DNA of 64,000 nucleotides from Microbacterium sp. UFMG61 (GCF_015354505.1 NZ_JACAFP010000012.1:1-64000), one strand, 5' to 3'; positions 24,645-34,016 are shown, numbered from the stretch's first letter. Program-made: numbers and translations. Notes: generated by a model not told the origin, from the sequence alone.

Positions 24645-25838
24645 TCAGCCCCCTGAGCGGCGGCCGCGGTGCAGACGCTCGACGGTCTCGCCGGCGGCGA
24701 CTCCGACGAGAACCACCGCGCTCGTGATCGACAGCGTGAGGGCGTTGACGGTGAAGCCCGCGAACCCGACACCGGCGAGCACGACGAGAGCCGCCAGACC
24801 GATCAGCTGAGCTCGCACCCAGCGCCCCTCGAGCACGCGACGGAACAGCGCCGTGCCGGTGAGGAAGAGGATCGGTGCGCCGACGACGACGACCGTCGCC
24901 GCGAGGCCGCGCTGGTCGGGAAGCGCGAGCGTCTCCTTGTCGCCCACGCTCATCAGGACGATGCCGGCGATGATGGGCAGATGCACCCAGGTGTACGCGG
25001 TGCGGGCGAGCCGGGCAGGCTCCTCTGAGGCCTCGATCGCCTCGGCGCCGACGCGTTCGCCGTGATCGAAGTAGATCCACCAGGCCGCCGCTGCAGTGAC
25101 GAACGCCGTCGACATCGCAGCGATGGATGCGGCGGACGATTCCTTCTCGACGAACGCGAAGCCGGTCACCAGCAGGCCTTCGCCGAGCGCGATGAGCACG
25201 AAGAGGGACGTGCGCTCGGCGATGTGCGGACCGGAGAGATCCCAGGAGCGCAGCTGGACCTTGCCCCACCCGGGCACCGGGAAACCGAGCACCGTTCCGA
25301 GCAGTTCGAGTGCCAGCGCCGCGGCCCACAGTGGCAGCTGCCATTCGAGGGGCAGCAGTGCGCCGACGATCCACAACGCGCCTCCTGCGACCGTCCAACA
25401 CAGGATGCGCGAGAAATCGCGGGCCACGCGCCGATCGTGACGGGCTGTCGCCCACACGATGAAGGCCGTGCGCCCGACCTGGAGCACCACGTAGGCGATC
25501 GCGAACGCCCACGCGCGATCGCCGAAAGCCTCGGCGATCGAGACGCTCATCACGAGAGCCACGAAGGCGAGTGCGATCACCGCCCCGCGCACCGGAAGCT
25601 TCACGGGGTCGAGCCAGTTCGTCACCCAGGTGGTCGACACCCAGGCCCACCACAGTGCGCACACCATGATGACGCCCTCGAAGGCGCCCAGAGGAGTCTG
25701 GTTGTCGTAGAGGTAGGCCGACAACTGGGTCAGCGCGAGGACGAACAGGAGGTCGAAGAACAGCTCGACGTACGTCACTCGATCCGCGCGCGGAGAATCC
25801 GTGGGGCGCAGCACGTCGCGGGCCATCCCGAATGCCAT
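24645..25838 (-). CDS. Low temperature requirement protein A (LtrA) family
   Basis: A 397-residue membrane protein of the LtrA family: VTYVELFFDLLFVLALTQLS near the N-terminus is the family signature, followed by about eleven hydrophobic segments and HIAERTSLFVLIALGEGLL in the middle. The biochemical role is unknown; the name comes from a Listeria cold-growth phenotype. CAGGAT lies six bases before ATG 25838, a probable leaderless start. It follows a tetR-type gene on the same strand, separated by a hairpin. Confidence 0.88.
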   Translation of the reverse strand: MAFGMARDVLRPTDSPRADRVTYVELFFDLLFVLALTQLSAYLYDNQTPLGAFEGVIMVCALWWAWVSTTWVTNWLDPVKLPVRGAVIALAFVALVMSVSIAEAFGDRAWAFAIAYVVLQVGRTAFIVWATARHDRRVARDFSRILCWTVAGGALWIVGALLPLEWQLPLWAAALALELLGTVLGFPVPGWGKVQLRSWDLSGPHIAERTSLFVLIALGEGLLVTGFAFVEKESSAASIAAMSTAFVTAAAAWWIYFDHGERVGAEAIEASEEPARLARTAYTWVHLPIIAGIVLMSVGDKETLALPDQRGLAATVVVVGAPILFLTGTALFRRVLEGRWVRAQLIGLAALVVLAGVGFAGFTVNALTLSITSAVVLVGVAAGETVERLHRGRRSGG

Positions 25839-25910
25839 GGGACCATCCTGGCATCGCTGATCGAGACCCGGACGCGCTCGCTCTGAAATGGCGCGTCTGC
25901 AGAGGTTCGT

Positions 25911-25938
25911 GATCCCCGAGAACGGTGTCCTCGGGATC
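25911..25938 (-). terminator. Terminator hairpin after tetR-type gene
   Basis: GATCCCCGAG and CTCGGGATC pair with one bulge across a nine-base loop, just past the stop (25947) of the minus-strand TetR gene. It separates that gene from ltrA. Confidence 0.5.
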
Positions 25939-25946
25939 GCGGGTGC

Positions 25947-26561
25947 TTATCCCGAGTGCGCGGTGAGCGCCGCCTCGACCGGAGCCCACCCGTTCTCGAG
26001 CACCGCGAACCCGGCCTCGAGGATGCCGAGCTGGTCGTCGTTCTCGTTGACGAGCAGCTGCATCTGCAGCACGAAGCGCGAGTACACGCGGATCTCGGCG
26101 GTGGGGTCGTCGAGCCCGAGCTCGTCGGCAATGGCCTCGGCGAGTGCATCCTCGTGGCGGAGCCACATCTTCGCGGCGTAGTCGCGCAGGGCCGGCGTGT
26201 CGTTGAGAAAGCGCAGGAAGATACGGGTGACGTCGTTGCCGTGCTCGTCGATGTTGGCACCGACCTCGGCCGTGTAGAAGGCGCGGATCGCACGGTTGAT
26301 CGTCACGCCCTCCGCGCGACCGCGCACGGCGGAGACGAGGCGATCGCGCTGCTCGTCGTCTTCGTCGAACACGAGCGCCTCCTTCTGGGGGAAGTGCGCG
26401 AACACTGTGGTGGGGGAGACGTCGGCGGCATCCGCGACCTCCCGGATGCTGACGTTGTCGAAACCCCGCTCCAGGAACATCATCGTGGCGACGTCGGAGA
26501 TCGCCTTGCGGGTCGCCGCCTTCTTGCGCTCGCGGCGTCCGAGGGGTTCGGTGTTCGACAT
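25947..26561 (-). CDS. TetR family transcriptional regulator of adjacent MFS exporter
   Basis: A 204-residue TetR repressor with HTH residues 20-60 (VSIREVADAADVSPTTVFAHF) and an acidic helical ligand domain. TACGCT lies six bases before ATG 26561, so the start is probably leaderless despite a nearby GGAG. It is divergent from an MFS transporter across 70 bp carrying repeated AACTGG-type elements, the usual repressor-exporter arrangement. Confidence 0.9.
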   Translation of the reverse strand: MSNTEPLGRRERKKAATRKAISDVATMMFLERGFDNVSIREVADAADVSPTTVFAHFPQKEALVFDEDDEQRDRLVSAVRGRAEGVTINRAIRAFYTAEVGANIDEHGNDVTRIFLRFLNDTPALRDYAAKMWLRHEDALAEAIADELGLDDPTAEIRVYSRFVLQMQLLVNENDDQLGILEAGFAVLENGWAPVEAALTAHSG

Positions 26562-26582
26562 TTCTCCAGCGTATCGCGGACT

Positions 26583-26631
26583 TGATACAAAACTGGCTTG
26601 ACAACAAAACTGGTATTGATACAGTTCCGGA
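26583..26631 (+). promoter_or_regulatory. MFS promoter with TetR operator elements
   Basis: TTGACA (26598-26603) and TACAGT (26620-26625) are spaced by 16 bp, and GTG 26632 lies six bases downstream, so the mRNA should be leaderless. AACTGGTATTGATACAGTT (26608-26626) is an inverted repeat with 5-bp outer arms covering the -10. A related TTGATACAAAACTGG (26583-26597) lies upstream. Both are candidate TetR sites. Confidence 0.65.
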
Positions 26632-27918
26632 GTGACATCACCGAACCCCACGCTCGCGCGCAGCGAAAAGCGCGCCTGGATCATGCTCATCGTGCTGACG
26701 ATGCTCACCGTCATCGGTATGACCGTCGTGCTCCCCGTCCTCCCCTTCGTCGTGCTGCAGTACGTCTCGCAGGAGGGAGACCTCGCGATCTGGGTCGGCG
26801 TCCTCGAAGCGATCAACGGCCTCTGCGCCTTCCTGGTCGCCCCGTTCCTCGGCCGCCTGTCCGACCGCTTCGGTCGGCGACCCGTCATCATCGCGGCCGC
26901 GTTCGGCGCGGCATTCGCCATGACGCTGTTCGGCATCGGCGGCGCGATCTGGGTTCTCGTGCTCGCACGGGTGATCCAGGGCCTCACGGCCGGCGACCTG
27001 CCGGCGCTCTTCGCCTATCTCGCCGACATCACGCCTCCCGAGAAGCGTGCGCAGCGGTTCGGTCTGCTCGGGGCGCTCTCGGGCATCGGCATGATGATCG
27101 GGCCGGCTGTCGGCGGCCTCCTCGCCGCCGTGAGTCTGCAGCTCCCGGTCTTCCTCACAGCCGCCGTCAGTATCGTCATCGCGATCCTCAGCATCTTCCT
27201 GCTCCCCGAGAGCCTGAAGCCCGAGAACCGCATCGCGCGGATCCGCACGCGCGAGATCCAGCCCTTCGCCGTCTTCACGAACGCGTTCGCACGCACGGAG
27301 CTTCGGGGGCTCATGATCGGCTTCGGTCTGCTCGCTCTGCCGTTCGGCTTCTTCGTCAACAACTTCAGCGTGCTCGCCCTCGACTCGATCCAGTGGGGTC
27401 CCACGCAGATCGGTCTGCTCACGGCAGGCGTCGGCATCATCGACATCCTCATCCAGGGCGTGCTGCTCGGCATCCTGCTCCCTCGCATCGGCGAGCGCGG
27501 CGTGATCGTGAGCGGCATCATCGCCCAGATGATCGGGTTGGTCGGACTCGCGGTCGTCGCCTCGATCTTCGCCCAGCCGTGGGTCTTCATCGTCGGCGCG
27601 CTCATGCTCGCCGCCGGGCAGGGCGCCTCGACCGCTGCTCTCGACGGAGCCATGTCGAATGCGGTCGGCGACGACGAGCAGGGCTGGCTGGGTGGCGCGA
27701 CGCAGTCGCTGAACGCGGCCATGGGCACGGCTGCACCGCTGATCGCGGGCGCGCTGTACGCCACGGTCAGCCACGCGGCGCCGTACTGGCTGGGTGCTGC
27801 GCTCATGGTGATGGCGGCGATCGTCGTCGGCCGCGCGCACATCGCGAACACCGCGAAGCGGGGGCACGTCGAGAGCGCGGAAGACGCTGAACCCGCCCTC
27901 GCCCACGCCGACAGCTGA
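26632..27918 (+). CDS. MFS transporter (TCR/Tet-type exporter)
   Basis: A 428-residue twelve-helix major facilitator with GRLSDRFGRRP (motif A) between helices 2 and 3 and GALSGIGMMIGPAVGG (motif C of drug antiporters) in helix 5, so a proton-coupled small-molecule exporter of the TetA-like group. GTG 26632 is the leaderless start. It is divergent from its probable TetR repressor; the inducer is likely the exported compound. Confidence 0.9.
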   Translation: MTSPNPTLARSEKRAWIMLIVLTMLTVIGMTVVLPVLPFVVLQYVSQEGDLAIWVGVLEAINGLCAFLVAPFLGRLSDRFGRRPVIIAAAFGAAFAMTLFGIGGAIWVLVLARVIQGLTAGDLPALFAYLADITPPEKRAQRFGLLGALSGIGMMIGPAVGGLLAAVSLQLPVFLTAAVSIVIAILSIFLLPESLKPENRIARIRTREIQPFAVFTNAFARTELRGLMIGFGLLALPFGFFVNNFSVLALDSIQWGPTQIGLLTAGVGIIDILIQGVLLGILLPRIGERGVIVSGIIAQMIGLVGLAVVASIFAQPWVFIVGALMLAAGQGASTAALDGAMSNAVGDDEQGWLGGATQSLNAAMGTAAPLIAGALYATVSHAAPYWLGAALMVMAAIVVGRAHIANTAKRGHVESAEDAEPALAHADS

Positions 27919-27977
27919 GCCCGTCCCGCGCGAGCGGCCTGAGCCCCGGCGATCCCGGAGCGCGGGATGATGGATGC

Positions 27978-28418
27978 ATGCCCACGCCCCACCGTCCCGG
28001 TCTCCGGGTCTCGGCGAACCTCACGATTCCGGAGTCCGAGCTGTCGTGGCGGTTCTCGCGCTCGTCGGGGCCGGGCGGGCAGGGGGTGAACACGGCCGAT
28101 TCCCGAGTGGAGCTCGTGTGGGATGCCGCGCACTCCGCCGTGCTCTCACCGCATCAGCGCGACCGCATCCTCGACCGCCTGAACGGCCGGCTCGTGAACG
28201 GCACGATCACCATCGCGGCATCCGAGTACCGGGCGCAGCTGCGCAATCGCGACGCCGCACGCGAACGACTCGTGAGTCTCGTCGCCGAGGCGCTCCGCCC
28301 GCCGGCGCCGCAGCGCCGAGCGACGAAGCCGAGCCGCGGGTCGAAGGAGCGGCGACTGACCGCGAAGAAGCGCCGGACCGATGTCAAGCAGATGCGCAAG
28401 CCGCCGCGCGACGGCTGA
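27978..28418 (+). CDS. arfB: ArfB-like peptidyl-tRNA hydrolase (GGQ domain)
   Basis: A 146-residue single-domain release-factor-like protein: GPGGQGVN carries the catalytic GGQ (residues 33-35) and the C-terminal 30 residues are Lys/Arg-rich, the tail that enters the mRNA channel of stalled ribosomes. It would hydrolyse peptidyl-tRNA on non-stop complexes. ATG 27978 is six bases after GATGAT, a probable leaderless start. It converges on the lysyl-PG synthase-like gene with a 22-bp gap. Confidence 0.9.
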   Translation: MPTPHRPGLRVSANLTIPESELSWRFSRSSGPGGQGVNTADSRVELVWDAAHSAVLSPHQRDRILDRLNGRLVNGTITIAASEYRAQLRNRDAARERLVSLVAEALRPPAPQRRATKPSRGSKERRLTAKKRRTDVKQMRKPPRDG

Positions 28419-28440
28419 CGCGACCGATGCGGACGGCGGG

Positions 28441-30513
28441 TCAGTCCTTCGTGCCGCGCACCAGCTCGAGACCGGCCCCCGCGAACTGCCGCAGTGTCGC
28501 ATCCGGCAGGAACGCCCGGGTGAGTGCGGTGCCGATCGCGGCGAGGTCGCTCTCGTCGCGGAACAGCAGGTACATGGTCTCGTAGCGCGGGTGGAACTTC
28601 TGCTTGAAGCGGTGCAGCGAGCCGAAGCCGTAGACCGGTTCGAGGGCATCGGCGAGGCGGTCGCTGAGAGCCGCGATCATGCCCGCGTCCGGCGGATAGT
28701 CGTGGGCCAGGGGAGCGCCCGACAGCGACATGATCTCGGCACCCTCCTCCGAGAACTGTCGGGCCGATGACCCGATCAGATACTCCATGACCGGCGCGAA
28801 GCCGCCGTCGCGCCGCCGCATCAGGTCGAGGGTCCATCCGCGGATGCCGCCGCCGTCGCCGTACACGGGCAGCCACGACAGGAACCCGTCGACGTCGCCG
28901 TTCGGCGCGAGGGCGAGGGCGAGCCGCACCTCGGGATCTTCCGCCTCGTCCAGGGTCCCCAGCGTGAACCGCATCTCGGGCAGGTCCTTGTCGCCGACCC
29001 AGGCTTCCGAGATCGCACGCAGCTGCTGTCGCACGCCCCATGGCTCGTCGGCCAGTCGGGTCATGCGGAACGTCATGTCTTCGCGACCCGCGCGATTGAG
29101 CGAGCTGCGCACCGAGTTCCAGCGCTTCCCGGTGAACTCGAGCCCGGGCAGATCGACGATCGTATCGTCTGCGACGACCAGACTCCGCCAGCCCTCCGGC
29201 ACCGCATCGCGGGTCGCGTCGTCGGCGCTGAAGAAGCACGGAACGAGCCCGGCCAGCTCGGCGGTGCGGATGAACTCCGCGACGGCGTCGGCGCGCGCAC
29301 CCGCGGGGCCGATCGGATCCGCGAGAGCCAGCGCCACACCGGCGCGGCGCTGGTAGGCGACGATGCCGCCGGCAGTGCGCGCGTAGCTGTTGCCGTCCCA
29401 CGTCGTCATCCACGACAGCGTGCCGCCGCCGTGAGCGCGCAGCGCGGTCTTGACATCGTCGACGGTGGGGGCGGGCTGGATTCCGAGGAGCGACTTGCGC
29501 TTCGCCCGGAAAGCCCGGCGCACCGCGATCATGTACGCGAGCATGATCACCCACAGGAAGCCGTTCGCCAGGGCGAGCTCGGTCTCGCCGTCCCAGCGCA
29601 GATCGATGTCGGCCTGCGAGAAGACGGTGATGAGGATCAGCACGAGTGCGGCGATGACGATGTTGAACAGCCCGAGCAGGATCACCAGCACCCACGACCA
29701 GCGGCGTCCTCGGCGGAGGCCGGTGATCAGCACGCCGATGACGACCAGATCGATGGCCAGATCGATGAACCCGCCGGAAGCGGGTTCGGTGGGGCCGAAG
29801 GGTCCGTCCGTGGCGACGAGGGTCGTGATGATCTCGACGGCGCCCAGCACCAGCAGTGCGACCACGGCGATGAGGCGCTGCTCGCGCACGGTGGTCCGCT
29901 GCACGCGCAGGGTGCGGTCGGCGAACAGGATCAGCAGCACGGCGAGCAGGTGCTCGAGGTCGGCGACCGCGCCCCAGAACAGCATCGCGATGAACACGAA
30001 TCCGAGCAGCACGAGCCACCCGCGCACCCGCCACGGCGGGCGGAAGAGGCCGACGGCCGCGGCGATGCACGCCATGGTTCCTCCGGATGCGCCGACGTCG
30101 AGGGCCTGGGCCTGGGCCTCGGCCCACGCCCACGGGAGCTGCGACGCGAAGGCGAGCAGCAGCGCCGTCGCGAACATCGCGAACAGCTGGCCGATCCAGT
30201 AGTACGCGAGGGCGACGCGGCTGCCCCGGCGGAATTCGAGGTACGCCATTCCCCAGAACCCCGAGATCGTGAAGAGGTAGACCCAGGGCGCGTTCACGAA
30301 GAAGGTGCCGGTGAGGGGCGTCCACCACTTGCCGTCGAGGAAGTTCGGCAGCCCGTACGCGACGGTCTCGAACAGCGGTGTGTCTTCGAAGGGACGCCAC
30401 AGTCCCTGCCACGCCACGCCGACGATCAGGATGAGCAGCACCATGGTCAGCGTCGCCGGGATCCGCCGCACGACGGCGAGAACGGGATGCGCGGGGGTTC
30501 GCGTCTCGGTCAT
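28441..30513 (-). CDS. Rhomboid-like membrane domain fused to lysyl-phosphatidylglycerol synthase domain
   Basis: A 690-residue protein. Residues 1-335 contain about nine membrane helices. Within the first six, DVGASGGTMA gives G141-A-S143-G, the rhomboid GxSG motif, and LEHLLAVL gives H188, so a Ser/His dyad may be intact. Residues about 350-690 form the cytosolic DUF2156 domain of MprF-type enzymes, which transfer an amino acid from aminoacyl-tRNA to phosphatidylglycerol (blocks around GFAPVMEYLIG, GSLHRFKQKFHPRYE). ATG 30513 has TACGCT six bases upstream. It could confer resistance to cationic peptides. Confidence 0.82.
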   Translation of the reverse strand: MTETRTPAHPVLAVVRRIPATLTMVLLILIVGVAWQGLWRPFEDTPLFETVAYGLPNFLDGKWWTPLTGTFFVNAPWVYLFTISGFWGMAYLEFRRGSRVALAYYWIGQLFAMFATALLLAFASQLPWAWAEAQAQALDVGASGGTMACIAAAVGLFRPPWRVRGWLVLLGFVFIAMLFWGAVADLEHLLAVLLILFADRTLRVQRTTVREQRLIAVVALLVLGAVEIITTLVATDGPFGPTEPASGGFIDLAIDLVVIGVLITGLRRGRRWSWVLVILLGLFNIVIAALVLILITVFSQADIDLRWDGETELALANGFLWVIMLAYMIAVRRAFRAKRKSLLGIQPAPTVDDVKTALRAHGGGTLSWMTTWDGNSYARTAGGIVAYQRRAGVALALADPIGPAGARADAVAEFIRTAELAGLVPCFFSADDATRDAVPEGWRSLVVADDTIVDLPGLEFTGKRWNSVRSSLNRAGREDMTFRMTRLADEPWGVRQQLRAISEAWVGDKDLPEMRFTLGTLDEAEDPEVRLALALAPNGDVDGFLSWLPVYGDGGGIRGWTLDLMRRRDGGFAPVMEYLIGSSARQFSEEGAEIMSLSGAPLAHDYPPDAGMIAALSDRLADALEPVYGFGSLHRFKQKFHPRYETMYLLFRDESDLAAIGTALTRAFLPDATLRQFAGAGLELVRGTKD

Positions 30514-30698
30514 GCGCTCAGCGTAGCGAGGACCCCGCGCCGCGTGGAGTGCGCCGTCGTGGCGAACAGTGGCTCCACGCCCACCGGAATCCCACACCGC
30601 CGCAGACCATGAAGCACGCTGCGGCGATACGGGATCCGTGGGCGGCAGATCTGCGCTCCGTGATTCCGCTCGGCCCCGATACCGCCTTGAATGGAGTC

Positions 30699-31772
30699 AT
30701 GCCCGACGACTCCCGCCTCCGCTCTATGACATCGTTACGACGTGCGGCGGTCGCGCTCGCCGCGGCATCCGCATCCGTCGTCCTGCTGGTGTCGTGCACT
30801 GCCGAGCCGACCACGACGTCCGTGCCCGCGCCGGAGTCGTTCGTCGAGGGGCTCGACGCGCCCTGGTCGATCGCGTTCCACGACGACGTGGCTCTGGTCA
30901 GCGAGCGTGACACGGCGCGGGTGCTCGAGGTCGCCGACGGCGGCGAGACGCGCGAGATCGGCGTGATCGACGATGTCGAACCCGGCGGCGAGGGCGGTCT
31001 GCTCGGGCTCGCGGTGCACGACGGCGAGCTGTACACCTACTTCACCGCGACGGACGAGAACCGCGTCGAGCGACGGGAGATCCGCGGAGAGGCCGGCGAT
31101 CTGTCGCTCGGCGAGCCGACCGTCGTGATCGACGGCATCCCCGCGGCGGGGAATCACAACGGCGGACGCATCGCCTTCGGTCCGGACGGGATGCTGTACG
31201 TCACGACCGGCGATGCGGGCGATCGCGACAGCGCCCAGGATCTCGATGCGATCGCCGGCAAGATCCTGCGCCTCACACCCGAGGGGGAGGTCCCGGCGGA
31301 CAATCCGTTCGACGGCTCGCCTGTGTACAGCTACGGTCACCGGAACCCGCAGGGCATCGCCTGGGATGCCGACGGCGCGATGTACGCGAGCGAGTTCGGA
31401 CAGGACACGTGGGACGAGCTCAACGTGATCGAAGCGGGAGGCAACTACGGCTGGCCCGAGGTCGAAGGCCTCGCCGGTGACGACGACTACATCGATCCCG
31501 TGCAGCAGTGGTCGCCGGATGCCGCGAGCCCGAGCGGCATCGCGGTCACCGGATCCGACGTCCTGGTGGCGAACCTGCGCGGCGAGCGCCTGCGCAGCGT
31601 GCCTCTCGACGATCTGTCCGAGAGCGCCGAGCAGTTCGTCGGCGAGTACGGTCGTCTGCGCGACGTCGTGGTGGGTCCCGGGGGCGCGTTGTGGATGCTC
31701 ACGAACAACACCGACGGGCGCGGAAGCCCCACTGACGGCGACGACCGCATCCTGATCCTCGGCCGCGACTGA
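30699..31772 (+). CDS. PQQ-type glucose/sorbosone dehydrogenase lipoprotein
   Basis: A 357-residue exported six-bladed beta-propeller of the soluble aldose dehydrogenase family. A signal peptide ends in the lipobox LVSC, so it is likely a surface lipoprotein. The NHNGGRIAFGPDGMLYVTTGDAG block (seen in part) and YGHRNPQGIAW hold the His and Arg residues that bind PQQ and substrate in the family. ATG 30699 is chosen (TTGAAT upstream); ATG 30726 in frame starts right at the signal peptide and is an alternative. No PQQ biosynthesis genes are in the window. Confidence 0.85.
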   Translation: MPDDSRLRSMTSLRRAAVALAAASASVVLLVSCTAEPTTTSVPAPESFVEGLDAPWSIAFHDDVALVSERDTARVLEVADGGETREIGVIDDVEPGGEGGLLGLAVHDGELYTYFTATDENRVERREIRGEAGDLSLGEPTVVIDGIPAAGNHNGGRIAFGPDGMLYVTTGDAGDRDSAQDLDAIAGKILRLTPEGEVPADNPFDGSPVYSYGHRNPQGIAWDADGAMYASEFGQDTWDELNVIEAGGNYGWPEVEGLAGDDDYIDPVQQWSPDAASPSGIAVTGSDVLVANLRGERLRSVPLDDLSESAEQFVGEYGRLRDVVVGPGGALWMLTNNTDGRGSPTDGDDRILILGRD

Positions 31773-31800
31773 GCTGTGCGGCCCGAGACCCGAGGTTCGC

Positions 31801-31833
31801 CGCGAGACCCACCGCCACGCCGGGGGTCTCGCG
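31801..31833 (+). terminator. Terminator hairpin after sugar dehydrogenase gene
   Basis: CGCGAGACCC (31801-31810) pairs exactly with GGGTCTCGCG (31824-31833) across a 13-base loop, 28 bases past the stop codon. Confidence 0.55.
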
Positions 31834-31974
31834 CGCGATCTCCGGTTTCAGCTCCCGGCGGCGCAGGCGCATCGACGGATCGGTCATGGTCCGCGCAGTC
31901 TAACGATCGGGTGTCGGAAAGCGATCTCAGCCCTCTCAGCGCCGCTCGACCGATCCGCCCCGCGCACACCCGCC

Positions 31975-31986
31975 TACACTGGAGGT
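31975..31986 (+). promoter_or_regulatory. Leaderless promoter -10 of PLDc_N-menD unit
   Basis: TACACT (31975-31980) is six bases before GTG 31987. GGAGG occupies the spacer but abuts the start codon too closely to act as a Shine-Dalgarno. Confidence 0.55.
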
Positions 31987-32340
31987 GTGGCGAGACTGTT
32001 GATCGTAGGCGGCTTCCTGGCCGCCATCTTCTGGGTGTACAGCATCGTCGACTGCGCCGTGCAGCCGTCGACGCGGCACCGCGGCGTGCGCAAAGCCGTC
32101 TGGGTCGCGATCGTCGTGCTCATCCCGGTCATCGGCGGCATCCTCTGGTTCGTCATCGGCCGCCGTCGCGCGAACGACCCGGGCGACGCCATCCGCGTCA
32201 CCGGTCCCGACGACGACCCGACGTTCCTGCGCACCATCAGCAAGAGCGAACAGGATGCGCGCATCCGCCGCCTCGAAGAGGAACTCGCCCGCCTCGAAGA
32301 CGAGACCGACGACGGCGCAGCGCCGGACCCGCGTCCGTGA
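31987..32340 (+). CDS. PLD nuclease N-terminal (PLDc_N) domain protein
   Basis: A 117-residue protein with two membrane helices: VGGFLAAIFWVYSIVDCAVQ (residues 5-24) and VAIVVLIPVIGGILWFVIG (36-58), the PLDc_N pattern, then a charged cytoplasmic tail with a short coiled coil (IRRLEEELARLEDE). It has no nuclease domain. Its stop overlaps the menD GTG (GTGA), so the two are coupled. This gene type is common beside actinobacterial men genes; its role is unknown. Confidence 0.85.
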   Translation: MARLLIVGGFLAAIFWVYSIVDCAVQPSTRHRGVRKAVWVAIVVLIPVIGGILWFVIGRRRANDPGDAIRVTGPDDDPTFLRTISKSEQDARIRRLEEELARLEDETDDGAAPDPRP

Positions 32341-34016
32341 CGGCATCGCCCGCTGCGGAGTCTCCCGCGACGGATGCCGCAGCATCCCTCATCGCCGACC
32401 TCATCGCGCACGGCGTGCGCGATCTCGTGCTCTCACCCGGATCCCGCTCGCAGGCCCTCGCGCTCGCCGCGGTGCACGCCGCGAACCAGGGGCACCTTCG
32501 TGTGCACGTGCGCATCGACGAGCGCGTCGCGGGCTTCACCGCCCTCGGCCTGTCTCGCGAGAGCGGGGCACCGGCGGCGGCGATCTGCACCTCGGGAACC
32601 GCCGCCGCGAACCTCCTTCCTGCCGCGATGGAGGCCTTCCACTCCGGCGTGCCGCTGCTGCTGCTGACGGCCGATCGTCCGCCCGAGCTCCGCGGTGTCG
32701 GTGCCAACCAGGCGACCGTCCAGCCGGGCATGTTCTCGCCGTGGGTGCGCGAGCAGATCGACGCCCCCGTGCCGGGCGACGGCGACTGGTCGGGGCTGGG
32801 CGCCCGCGCGGTCGAGATCGCGATGGGTGCGGATGCTCCGCACGGCCACCCCGGCGTCGCCGGGCCCGTGCACCTGAACCTGCCGTCGCGCGAGCCGCTG
32901 TCGGGTCTGATCCCCGCGATCCGGGTCGCGCCCGGTGAGGTTCCGCACCCCGTGCTCGCAGCCCCCCTGGTGCTCGACCGAGGTCCGCGCACCGTCGTGA
33001 TCGCCGGAGCCGATGCGGGTGCGGATGCCGAAGAGGTCGCGCACGCCGGATCGTGGCCGCTCATCGCCGAGATCGTCAGCGGCGCGCGTTTCGGTCGCCA
33101 GGTCGTGCACGGCTACCGTGCGCTGCTCGGCGACGCCGACCTCGGCGGGCGCATCGAGCGCGCGGTCGTGCTCGGCCATCCGACTCTCAGTCGCGAGGTC
33201 ACCCGTCTGCTGTCGCGCGCCGACGTCGATGTGGTCGCGGTGCGCCGCGGCGGAGAAGACCTCGACCTCAACGGTCGCACCACGCCTGCGGCATCCGTCG
33301 CCGTCGCGTCCGGCCCCGCCGATCGCGAATGGCTCGGGGCGTGGCTCACGGCATCCGCCGCCCGCGCCGTCGATCTCAGCGAGCGAGCTCCCGATCCTGA
33401 AGGGCTCGCCTCGACCGACTTCGCCGCCCGCCGCGACGCCGTCAAAGCCGAGCTCGAGGCCGTGCGACGTCCGCTCGACCGGGAGCTGCTGGTGGATGCT
33501 GTCTGGCGGGCGACCTGGCCGCATGACCGGCTCGTGTTCGGGTCGTCGCGACTGGTGCGCGTGGCCGACGGCGTACTCGGCGGCAAGAAGGTGCCCGTGC
33601 ACGCGAACCGCGGGCTCGCCGGCATCGACGGCACGATCGCGACGGCGACCGGCATCGCCCTGGCCAGTCAGGCAGGGGGAGCGCCGGGTGTCACGCGTGT
33701 GCTGCTCGGCGACCTCGCCTTCCTGCACGATGTCGGCGCGCTGCTGCTGCCGCCCGACGAAGACGAACCGCGCCTGCAGGTCATCGTCGGCAACGACGGC
33801 GGCGGCACGATCTTCGACGGGCTCGAAGTGGCATCCACCGCGGCCCGCGCCGACCTCGATCGCGCGTTCTACACCCCGCACACCGTGCGGCTCGAGCAGC
33901 TCGCCCTCGCCTACGGGTGGGAGTACCAGCGCATCACCACCCGCACGGCTCTCGATCAGGCGCTGACCACCCCGGCCGGCGGGCGTCAGCTGATCGAGGT
34001 CCCGCTCACGCGCTGA
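32337..34016 (+). CDS. menD: 2-succinyl-5-enolpyruvyl-6-hydroxy-3-cyclohexene-1-carboxylate synthase
   Basis: A 559-residue thiamine-diphosphate enzyme that joins 2-oxoglutarate and isochorismate in menaquinone synthesis. The N-terminal LVLSPGSRSQALALA and the TSGTAAANLLPA block (with the preceding RIDERVAGF carrying the catalytic Glu) and the C-terminal cofactor segment NDGGGTIFDGL are typical. GTG 32337 overlaps the PLDc_N stop; a longer upstream frame is not coding. menF lies downstream on the other strand. Confidence 0.93.
   Translation: MTASPAAESPATDAAASLIADLIAHGVRDLVLSPGSRSQALALAAVHAANQGHLRVHVRIDERVAGFTALGLSRESGAPAAAICTSGTAAANLLPAAMEAFHSGVPLLLLTADRPPELRGVGANQATVQPGMFSPWVREQIDAPVPGDGDWSGLGARAVEIAMGADAPHGHPGVAGPVHLNLPSREPLSGLIPAIRVAPGEVPHPVLAAPLVLDRGPRTVVIAGADAGADAEEVAHAGSWPLIAEIVSGARFGRQVVHGYRALLGDADLGGRIERAVVLGHPTLSREVTRLLSRADVDVVAVRRGGEDLDLNGRTTPAASVAVASGPADREWLGAWLTASAARAVDLSERAPDPEGLASTDFAARRDAVKAELEAVRRPLDRELLVDAVWRATWPHDRLVFGSSRLVRVADGVLGGKKVPVHANRGLAGIDGTIATATGIALASQAGGAPGVTRVLLGDLAFLHDVGALLLPPDEDEPRLQVIVGNDGGGTIFDGLEVASTAARADLDRAFYTPHTVRLEQLALAYGWEYQRITTRTALDQALTTPAGGRQLIEVPLTR

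Noticed and set aside
24545-26561. The tRNA-like gene as the attachment site of an integrated element
   Set aside because: No integrase and no repeated tRNA end were found nearby; the flanking genes are ordinary LtrA, TetR and DUF998-type genes.
31776-32336. Upstream extension of menD by about 187 codons
   Set aside because: It overlaps the PLDc_N gene out of frame and is not protein-like; GTG 32337 gives a normal MenD length.
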